A stretch of 64,000 nucleotides of DNA from Psettodes erumei (lineage: Eukaryota > Chordata > Actinopteri > Pleuronectiformes > Psettodidae). Where the stretch lies: positions 6,609,001-6,673,000 of the forward strand of contig JAFBJZ010000512.1 in the NCBI GenBank assembly GCA_016785225.1, written 5' to 3'. Positions 1-9,704 of this stretch are shown in pieces. The position numbers and the translations under genes are program-made. The notes beneath the pieces are model-generated. The model was not told the DNA's origin. It did not search any database and worked only from the letters and a program-made list of their open reading frames with translations. Numbering within the stretch: position 1 is the stretch's first letter; the number at the start of each line of letters is the position of its first letter.

Positions 1-443
1 GTCTCCTTCTGGCTCTTCGGTCTGCTACGGTCTCTCCTGTTTTAACTCGATGCGGCTACAAGCCTTTTGCAGGTCAATTGAATCCATGCATCATGAAATC
101 CCAGGTGTTCAGATGAGGAATTCACCAAAGAAGACTCAAAACTTGTCCCTTTTTGTAGGATAAGATTTGAAAAACAAATGCAATTAATGCAAAGAAATGC
201 AGCTTTTATGATTGTTGTTGATATTGATTAAACATGTGCCACTGTAATTCTTAAAGTGCACTCAATAAACAAATGATATATTTGAATATTTCTGTGTGTG
301 TTGCTGTGGTTTACATCTCCAATGAAAACTGGTTCAGGCGGTTGCTCATTACACAGAATTGGATGTAAATAAAAAGCAACCAATCCAGGACACTGGGTAC
401 AGAGGTTCTGAGGGAAGGTTGGGTGCACACTGAGCTTTTGGGT
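1..443. other. Upstream flank of the SLC6 gene, no gene recognised
   Basis: No coding exon is recognisable here. A + strand AATAAA lies near 265 and is followed by a T/G-rich stretch, so the first ~280 bases could be the 3' end of an upstream + strand transcript, but no coding sequence is present to test this. The first coding exon of the transporter begins at 444. Confidence 0.3.
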
Positions 444-3400
444 ATGCTGACTAAAAAACGCACAACACCAAACAAGGAAAGCAAGTTGGAGGAGAGGGGA
501 CACTGGGGCAATAAGACGGAGTACCTCTTGGCCGTGGCTGGAAATGTTGTTGGCCTGGGCAACGTGTGGCGGTTTCCTTACCTCTGCTACAAAAATGGAG
601 GGGGTAAGCTGAGACGATGCCCCGTACTTGCTACCTAAAAGAGCGTTGGGTAAATATGTGCTGATGTGTGTTTTGTAAACTCAGGTGCATTCCTGGTGCC
701 ATATCTGGTATTTGTGGTGACCTGCGGCATACCCCTGTTCCTGCTGGAGACCACCATAGGCCAGTACACTCAGGAGGGTGGCATCACCTGCTGGAGGAAG
801 CTATGCCCACTGGCAGAAGGTACGCTGCTCAGGACCTATTGTGGCATAGCAAGGGTAAAAACCTTTTGACAAACCCAGATTTGCTGAAATCTATTTTCCT
901 AACGATAACTGACAGCAGCAGCCGTTTCATTGTCGATCATCAGTGTTTGTCCTCACTGCAGTTTCTTTTTGCAGCTCAGCGTTTCATTGCGGTAATGACA
1001 CAAACAGGGAATGTGTGAGGCAGTTACACATTACCAACTCACAAGCTAAATGAATGCAAGACAAAATAAGACACTCCATACCAGAGCACTGGTTGTCAGA
1101 GCAAGACAAACATTGACAATATAATGACAGTGTGGTCTCTGTGAGCCTTAATCCAAGGACCCCACCCCTGAAACAAAATTTCATAATTAATATTTAATTT
1201 AATATTTAAACAAGAGAATGCGTATCGTGTCTGTTTGTTGGTTTGTCAATTGAAAGATTACTCAAAAAGTACTGAACGAATTTGTACCCAATACAAATGG
1301 GAGGAGGGGTGGGGCATGGGCCAGAGAGGAACCAGTTCTTTCCTGGTGCAGATCTTGTTCAAGTGGTGCACTCTTCTGAGGGCCACTCGAGTTAAAAAAA
1401 GGAGTACTCTCCTGTTTTTACACATCAGAGTGTTACTGTGCTGAGTCAGGTTTTTGAAATGTAAACCTGGCTCCGCAGGTGTCGGCTATGGTGGGCAGCT
1501 CATCATTTTCTACACATGTATTACCTATACCATTATTCTGGCCTGGGCTTTGCTCTACTTGGTGTTCTCCTTCAGCTCCCAGCTCCCCTGGACCAGCTGC
1601 AACAGTGCCTGGAACACAGGTAAAATCTGCGCTGCCGCCTGCAAGGTCGGTCGACCCATGCAAAACAGGACATGAGATTATTTGCAGGATTTGCACGGGA
1701 TGCAGAATTGCAGGATTGAGAGTTGTCGTTTAGAATGGCGTTGTCCACTGGATAGTAAGATGAGTGTATCATGAGATGAACCTCGGGTGTCATTTAACGA
1801 CATGAGTTACTATCTGAAGGAGTTTTCTCACCATCCTTTCAGACAACTGTGTCGACCTCTCAGCCAGAAATGACAGTGTCCAGTTGGCCAACCAGACAAA
1901 CTCAACCTCCGCTGCCACAGAATTCTGGGAGTATGTCCATTGCTAGCAAACTAAGCCTCCAGGCTATTCTTTATGTCCCTCTAAGCTCCTATGCTGAGAT
2001 TTGACAATAATTGATGAAAACATTTTCATACTCCTTCGAGGCGACGAGTGCTGTCGATTTCGGGGGGGATCGAGGAGTTGGGCAGCATCAGGTGGGAGGT
2101 GCTTTTGTGTCTCCTTGCCATTTGGGTCACCTGCTACTTTTGCATCTGGAAAGGGGTCAAATCTACGGGAAAGGTATTTTTTTTAAAAGCCTGACACTGT
2201 GGTACATGTTTACACAGTGCATTTATGAATGTCATGTCTGTCCTTTTCTGACCAGGTGGTTTATTTCACTGCTACCTTCCCCTATGTGATGCTGTTAATC
2301 CTTTTGATCCGTGGACTCTCTCTTCCTGGTGCTCTTCAAGGAGTGGTGTTTTATCTACTGCCTGAACCCTCACGACTCACAGACCCGCAGGTAAGTGCTT
2401 AAAGACACACCGTGAGCAGAAAAATGAACAAATGTATGACCGGTTGCTTCGTTGGAACAGGTGTGGATGGAGGCTGGAGCTCAGATCTTCTTCTCATACA
2501 GTGTTGGCGTGGGTACCCTCACTGTGCTAGGCAGCTACAACCCCTATAACAACAACTGCTACAAGTAAGTAGGCATGTCAACATCATCCTTCTCCCCCGA
2601 CCGAAAGCTCAGCCACGTCACATAAAAAGGGATCGAATTCAAACATATGCATGCTTTGTGTTTTGCAGAGACTGCCTGTGGCTGTGTTTACTGAACAGTG
2701 GCACCAGTCTAGTGGCTGGCTTTGCAGTCTTCTCGGTGCTGGGCTTCATGGCCCACAAGCAGGGTGTTCCCATTGCAGAAGTGGCTGAGTCAGGTAATAA
2801 AAGCCGCCAGAGAGATTCAGAAAGCATCAGCCCTGTCTTCATGCAGCCAATGTTACAGAGAATCAGTAAATTCTTCAGTTTGGTAACATGGTGTTGCCAG
2901 CAAGAGGAAGCCTCCACTCTGAGGCTTCTCCGCTCTCATACGCTTAACAGTATATCTTTTATTTATCTTTCATGTCTTTTCATGGGACTTTCAACTACTA
3001 CTTCACTACGTTTCAGATGGAAATGTACTTTTTACAATATGTTTACTTAATAGGTGTAGTTAAAAGTTACTTTACCAATTGAAACTCTATATTACTAACC
3101 TTTATGATAAGATTATAAAATACAACACATTGTTATGGTTTAACCAGTGGTTCCCAACCAGTTGTGTGTTGATTTACAATAAAAAAAAACAAAAGTACTC
3201 TGGTCAGACTTTACTTGTTATGGAGTACTTTTACATTGTTGTGTTGGTACTTTTACTTTTGTAAATGATCTGAAGAATCTTTGCTGCCACCTTATGGACG
3301 ACTACAGACATGACGGACACAGTCACAGTCAATTGGCTTCTCGCCAGTGTGTTACACTGACCATCGCATCACATCGCAGCTGACACTGGCCAGCATAGAA

Positions 3401-5744
3401 ACACACACACATTCTTGTCCCCCCCTGCCCTCATGGCCAGGCTCCAACTGAGCTCACGTTGTGTCACTCGCATCCCTGTTCTCCTCCCTGCCCAAATATT
3501 GACATTATAAACACAATCGGGCAAACAGATATTGAAATCAGCACCAGCGACAGTGTCCTCCTGCTCCGTGTTGTTCCGCCATGTTTACCCTGTTCAACAT
3601 TTGGTGCTTCCTGCCATGTCTTGCACGCGCCCTTTCTGATGTTGTGTTCCAGGCCCGGGCCTGGCCTTCATAGCGTACCCTCAGGCTGTGGCCATGATGC
3701 CTCTGCCTCAGCTGTGGTCCATCTGCTTCTTTGTCATGCTCCTTCTCTTGGGCCTGGACACACAAGTGAGCTGCACATTATTTTAGTTTTATTTTTTGTT
3801 TTTCATTTGGAAATCTTCTTCATCCCGTCCTGTCTGTTGCCTGTGCAGTTTGTGGCCATGGAGGTGGTGATGACGTCCGTCATCGACATGTTTCCGGCCG
3901 TAATGCGCAGAGCAGGCCGACGGGAGTGCTTCCTCCTCCTCTTCTGCCTCGTCTGCTTCTTATGTCAGCTCGTCATGATCACTGAGGTCTGTACTTCTAT
4001 CCACTTTGTCTTGTTTCTCCATTCATTATTTATTACTCCAATATTATTAAAATAATTATTGTGGCATTTGTCTTCAACACATGTTGATGTATTATAATAC
4101 CGTAGGTAAACTGGTTCAACAGGCTTCCACACAGCCAAGGTTGACATCTGCATGATTGTCACCTAAATGTCTGTGCTGTTGTTTCCAGGGTGGGATGTAT
4201 GTGTTCCAGATGTTCGACTATTACGCCTGCAATGGAGCCTGCATCCTCTTTCTCTGTGTGTTTAAAAGCCTGGCACTGGGATGGATATTTGGTATGTGGG
4301 CTGTTTGGAAGGAACTGTGGCAAAGACTGTGATTTGTACATTCACTTGCATCATAAACTGAGATATTGTGGCCTGGCAACCAATATCTGGTCAAAACTTC
4401 AACGGGTCGTCTTACTTGCGGGATTTGACTTACTCACTTGGGTCATCATTGGTCACTGATGGAATTTAGCAGTCAACTTTCATAAATTTTGGCAACTCAC
4501 CCTTATAACTCACACCAAGTCATTTTCAAACTCTCTTGGTCTCAAGAGATCTTGGTCACGATATACTCTTCATCCAACTCACATCAAGGGGCCAGGCAGT
4601 TGTATGACATCATAAAGGACATGACGGGTGCGCATGCCAACCCTTTCTTCCGAGTTTGCTGGCTCTACCTCACGCCGCTGGTCTCGCTGGTGAGTCGGCA
4701 TTACAGCGTTCAGTGAAAGATCCTGACAGCCTTGGGGCCTTAGCCCCATCATCACCTGAGTGTGTCTTTGCACTTCAACTTTGATTTTTCCCACATTAAA
4801 TCAATGATGTACTGAAATATCCACTCATCCACTGAGTGTCTCTTTCTGTTCTTTGGCAGAGCTCTTTCATATTTTCTTTAGTGAAGTACCAGCCTCTGAC
4901 CTTCAATCGCTGGTATGTGTACCCAGCCTGGGCCTACGTGTTTGGCTGGGTACTGGCCCTGTCCTCCATCCTACTTGTGCCAGGTTGGGCGATATATAAG
5001 CTGGCAACCGGCACTGGAACCCTCAGTCAGGTGGGATTTTATGATGATAATAAAATCATGAAAATGGTCCTTCAAGTAACGGATGGGTATCATGACAACT
5101 GGGCCATGCTGTGCAGTTACTGACTGACTGTGGACACGAGACTTTTCTGCTACTCAAGAACATACAAAACAAAAGTCACAATTCAGCCCATGTACTTCAT
5201 GACTGCTTTCTTTTAAAGATTCATTGTGCAAAACATTAGGTAATGCATAATTGGGGTATATCCCGATGCAAAGCAAAAGTACAATGAGTGCCTGTGGTGA
5301 AACCGATTTCATTGCCATGCTCGTATTGTTTTATGTGCTTAAATTATCTTGACACAATGAGTCCATTTCCCTAAAGAATGTGAGAAAGTCTAATTTCAGC
5401 TCCCCACCTACATAATGAGCTGTAGTAAAAGTTCAAAATATTTAAGTTTGTTAATTGTGAAGTTTCTGTCACATCTAAAGTATAGCATTAATATCCAGAG
5501 TAAAAAGTACAGCAGTTTTTGCCCAGAAAGATCCAACTCTCAACAGCCAACATGCAGCATTACTGATGGTGAATATTGCTTTAATACTGTTTTTACCACT
5601 GCAACAATACCATAAACCCATACTATGTAACCAACTCTTAAAAATGCTTCAGTTATTGGAAAGATTTGGCATACTTCTGTTGAAAGTAATTAGGGAATAT
5701 TTATCTCAATTTCTTAGCGTTTCCTCCATCTGTGTCAATCCTGA
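444..5744 (+). CDS. SLC6 Na+/Cl- neurotransmitter transporter, GABA/betaine/taurine clade (SLC6A13-like)
   Basis: Thirteen exons join in phase: 444-603, 685-819, 1479-1619, 1843-1930, 2041-2173, 2256-2390, 2461-2564, 2669-2793, 3653-3765, 3849-3986, 4189-4291, 4589-4689 and 4860-5030, giving 549 residues. A last exon probably starts at 5718. The protein is a twelve-helix plasma-membrane symporter. TM1 carries GLGNVWRFPYLCYKNGGG, the family's Na+/substrate site. An extracellular loop 2 with N-glycosylation sequons (NDS, NQT, NST) lies in exon 4, and exon 5 reads CYFCIWKGVKSTGK, typical of the GAT/BGT group. TM6 (FFSYSVGVGTLTVLGSYN) and TM8 (LLGLDTQ) are intact. The closest family by eye is GAT2/GAT3/BGT1, but the TM1 residue that is Glu in those proteins is Asn here (AGNVVGLGN). 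I therefore give no symbol and do not claim the substrate. The ATG at 444 is the first in frame. In phase, the last exon ends after only eight residues (RFLHLCQS, stop 5742-5744). Confidence 0.88.
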
Positions 5745-5814
5745 CCCCAACTTCTCACTGCCCAAAAAGAGGGAGACTGAGCTGCTCCACATCAGAGATG
5801 AAGAACCCCAATGA
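5718..5814 (+). other. Ambiguous last exon of the SLC6 transporter
   Basis: A pyrimidine-rich acceptor precedes 5718. In phase with the exon ending at 5030 it reads RFLHLCQS and then a stop at 5742-5744. One frame over it reads DPNFSLPKKRETELLHIRDEEPQ (split here as DPNFSLPKKRETELL and HIRDEEPQ), ending at 5812-5814. That second peptide is charged and looks like a normal SLC6 cytoplasmic tail. A one-base indel, either real or from assembly, would join the two. Confidence 0.45.
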
Positions 5815-6261
5815 TTTATTACTGGATATGACAGGTCACCTGATCCTGAACTCTTTGGCAACTGCATTTACATGTCCAACAAGTAAGACCTGGCTCAATG
5901 TGGGCAGTTTCCTGACTGTGATATTTTCTCTCTCTTTTTTTAGCTGTATTGTGCCAATCTTGCACGCTGAAAAACATTGCAGGTGTCCTGGAAATGGATA
6001 CTGAAGCAGCTTCCTTTTTAAAAGTGTGACACTGAATTTAGCAGAACCAACTGCATTTTATTTTAACATAAAAGCCACAATTTCAAGTTTGAATTTTCTC
6101 AGAAAAACTTATAATCTTAGTCAAACCTTCGTTGATCCAACAGTATGAGTAAAAATGCTGCAATGTAAAGCATGTATGATTAATTAAACTGCAAAATCAA
6201 TTTGTGTGCAAGAGATTCTATTATCGTGTATATTGAAAAGACATTGGAAGGCAAGACTGTG

Positions 6262-7190
6262 ACGTCATCAATTGGTTCGCGAACTGCAGTTTTGAAGCCT
6301 CGAGTTTGGAACTGAAAACAAAAAAACCCTGTCGCCATCTTTTTTGTAACCGGATATTATCATATTTGGACGACAGGGCGGAGCTGGAGCGGAGTGAGTG
6401 GTCGGTCTGACTGAGAAACGGAAGAAACCATTGGGTTTACAGGATTTTTATTGAACACTCCCCCGTCAATGGACAATGGAAACATGAATAAATGCGCTAT
6501 CTACCAAACTTAACCGTACTTAGCCGCTTGCTGAAAATGGGGCTTAAGGTACACAAGTTACCAGTCCGGCCAGGAACTGATGGAATATCAGATGCTACAT
6601 TATAAGTAAAACTAACACTCGCTCTGTTAGCAGGATGCATCTGTCATTCACAGTCACATGCTAATTTTGGCTAATAAAAACGGGCTTAAAATAAAATGTA
6701 CTTACCAGAAAACAGTGAACAGCCGACTCCTTAGTGTGTCGCGACATTTACGGGCAAACAAATGTTCTAATTAACTTTTCGTGAACATAAAAAACAAAGT
6801 GAATGGTCGAAGTCCTGCGAGGTTTTGCTCTCACCACTACCTTAACTGAGTGGCACATGTCAATCACACGGTAGCCATATAACCCGCCCTATAACATCCC
6901 CTCAATTATCGTCCTTTTCCTCTGAATCAGACATGATTTAAAAAAATGAACATCATGTTCTAATGAAGCAGACTTGAAACTAGTGATTGAGAGGAATTAT
7001 GGAAATGCTTACAGAAGTTATCAATAAAGCAGGCTCATTTTCTTACACATTTCAATACAAACGGATGTCTTTTTGCAACTCATGGAGTCGCCCCTGGATG
7101 GTCATATGATACGATATGAAGTTAAGGCACTTCCGCTTCAGCTTCAATTTTTCAGATCCGGAAGCTACGTCCATTTATTTTACAGTCTTT
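6262..7190. repeat. Probable dispersed teleost repeat (MITE-like)
   Basis: The segment opens with gacgtcatca and contains blocks I recognise as recurring in teleost DNA: tttgaagcctcgagtttgg, then gtcgccatctttttt with a following aaccgg, and near the end gaagctacgtccattt followed by ttttacagtctttg. It has no coding potential and is richer in CpG than its flanks. The ends are estimated, and assignment to a named family would need a repeat library. Confidence 0.45.
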
Positions 7191-8041
7191 GATTGGAGGA
7201 GAAACACCTCAGGAAAACACTTAGTTTTACCAAAGTCTCTGTGACAACAATGTTCTTTTATCATTTCTCATCATGACACCATTACTGTATTAAAAAGACA
7301 GTAAAGCCCAGACACATTTTTCAGTGGCACAAATTAAAAAAATACTGAATATACTGAAAATGTCAAATTTCTATATATCACTTTATTTAAATACCTTCAA
7401 ATTATATTTAAAAAATGCACTGTATAAACCACTTTGAATTTCAGATGTGTGCATGGCTGGCAGCTCTGTCTGGTAACATACACAAGCACAAAGAAATGGA
7501 AGAAATACCATATACATGCCACATGCATGAAATCACTTAGTCAAAATACATTTATACAAAAAACACTGTCAATCTCAAGCTCACGATGCAAGCTGTTTAT
7601 GAACAAAATAGATGAACACCTAACACAAACAATTAGTGACTTTGTGCAAACAAAAAGAAAATTGTGAAGTCAAAGCTGCTGCACAAGAGAAAATGTTTGA
7701 ATTGATTATCTCGACGCTGCTCTGATGAATTCCCACAGTCTGTGGTTGGATTGCTTCCTTTATTACAAGATATGTGCCGTATGTGTGAAATGAATAAAGA
7801 TTCCACCAAGTCAATGACCTGTGATGAAGGTGTGAAGTGGAAAAGAATTTTTAAGGATTTGTTAAGACACAACTGAAAGCAAGCCTTTGCGGCATTCAAG
7901 TGTAGTGCAGTCTGGAATGTCACAGATGAATTTTGTGTCTGCAACATTAAGCTCCCAGTTGCTCCTTGAGTGATACTGCTTTGCTTAAAGTGCCATTTGC
8001 TGATCAGCTACGATGTTTTGAAGGCACCAATCTTGGCGACT

Positions 8042-8065
8042 GCTCTCTCTCTCTCTCTCTCTCTC
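8042..8065. repeat. (CT)n microsatellite
   Basis: This is a run of about twelve CT units between the transporter and the CIPC-like gene. Confidence 0.9.
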
Positions 8066-8458
8066 AGCTGAATGAAGTGATGAGAAACCAGTTTTTCAGC
8101 ATTTACCCACCAGGAGAGAGATTTTGTCACATTTTCCCTGAATAAAGTTTGTCTGTTGTGACAGCAAAACAACCAAATGTGTTAAGTACCACCTGTAAGC
8201 CAATGTCCTCTTCCTCCTTGCGAAACACATTTTATCACCACACGATCCTTTAAGTGGCTCGCCCACACAGTCCCTTTCCTCGGAGGAGTGGTTCTAATAA
8301 GTCCACAGTGGTGACATCAGATTGGGCCTTGGGAATAAATTGCACTTTAGTGCTTTAATTACAGGATCAGTTGTCAAATGCTGAACTCTCGTGAAGTGAA
8401 TTCAGCAACTGGAAAAAAAGTACTAAAATGAGTCATTTCCATTGACTTGCAGTATTTT

Positions 8459-9704
8459 TCACAACCCCTTCAAACTGAGGTTTAAGTAGCCAGGGATGAA
8501 CCATGAAAACACATCGTATCCAAACATAGCTATTGGTTCTCCATTGGCTGGCCCGAAGTACTCACTCTCCCAACAAAGGCACTGCAGATCCTGATAACCA
8601 GTAAAACTGTCAGGGGACAGCCTGGTGGGACCGGGAGGAAAAAGATAGCAAATACAAGACAGAGTGAAAACAAGGACTCAAACAGAAATATTAGAAGAAG
8701 GGTTATGGGTGAATTCACAACATAAAGAAATAAGAAGTCAGCAAATGTACAACACAGAAGCCCCAAAAAGGAAAACCTTCAAAAAAAGCTTTGGCTTTAA
8801 CCAGGAGCGTAAAATTACGAGCAAATACTGAGCACACATGAATGCAAAAGTGGAATGCTGCTCCCAAAATAACTGAGATGTTTCGAATTCCCTTTGCAAC
8901 ACGGCTCTTTGAATCTTGTATTGGTTTCTACATACATTTTAAGAAAACCGTTCTTCATTACCCGCCTTACCTGGTTGAGCACCACGCTCTTGATTATGTA
9001 GACCGGCGGGAGCTCACGGCCTGCCAGCATCGGGGTAGGGTTCTCTGGATTTGCTCGCCCGGGTTCTTGGTTTTGGCCCGGCTGTGGCGTTTCCGCACCC
9101 TCGCTACCTCCGGACTGGCTCTTGTTGCTGTGCTGGTCCTCCACATCCGTCTGCTGCCAGTCTGAGCCGTCTGTGGAGAGGACAGAACAGAGGGAGGTGG
9201 GAAATGTAAGATATGCAGGCACAAATTCAAATTTCAGCCCTTTTCTTTCATGATTCCTCACACTTATTTCGGGCTACACCTGTGACGAGTTATTCAGTTT
9301 TTCTGTCTAACTGGGCAGGTATGGTATTTCACTTGCTTTGCTACATCATCAGTTTATGCGTCACAGACATTTATTCATTTGCAGAAAGAAATCTGTCGTG
9401 TTGGTACACCCTTCATCTGATGGGGAACCTGCCCAAAAGAAATTACGCGCAGCAACTTCTTTGTCACCGTTTCAACCTCCAAAGCGAGAAGCTGCCCGAC
9501 ACATTTACGCCACATTTCCTTCAACTCACCCGAGTAGCCGGAGTCTTTCTCTGAGCTGCAGTGGGAGCCCCTTCCTCTGGAGCCGCCCGCATCTCTACCG
9601 TTACGCATTGCCAGCAGAGCCGTGCTGTTGCTCTTATCTTTAGCATTCTTGGTGGATGTCGCACAAGGACTGTGCTCGCTCAAGCCAGGCTGTTCCTTTG
9701 GCAT
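8459..9704 (-). CDS. CIPC-like (CLOCK-interacting pacemaker) protein, apparently shortened
   Basis: Exon A, 9704-9530, encodes 58 residues starting MPKEQPGLSE. Exon B, 9170-8971, encodes 66 residues and joins in phase to give SSEKDSGYSDGSDWQQTD, then an acidic/Ser/Gln-rich stretch and AGRELPPVYIIKSVVLNQ. The KDSGYSDGS block and the hydrophobic block ending VVLNQ correspond to the conserved N-terminal part of CIPC, a nuclear repressor that binds CLOCK. In CIPC a long exon follows, encoding the Ser-rich middle and the C-terminal coiled coil that contacts CLOCK. No such exon is present. The best acceptor (exon end 8627) gives only AVP and a stop. A second acceptor (exon end 8590) gives 43 residues with no recognised similarity, ending at 8459-8461. 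The start is the first ATG after a 5' acceptor, so an upstream non-coding exon is likely. Confidence 0.6.

Larger units (their letters stand above)
5815..8458. other. Intergenic interval between converging SLC6 and CIPC-like genes
   Basis: The transporter's 3' UTR and the CIPC-like gene's 3' UTR should lie here, on opposite strands. I see no further coding exons on either strand, and specifically no long - strand exon that could complete the CIPC-like protein. The interval contains a probable dispersed repeat (6262-7190) and a CT microsatellite (about 8042-8065). Confidence 0.6.

Noticed and set aside
7620..7947. 104-codon - strand frame as the missing CIPC-like last exon
   Set aside because: Its sequence lacks the CIPC Ser-rich and coiled-coil features, and no acceptor in the right phase was found.
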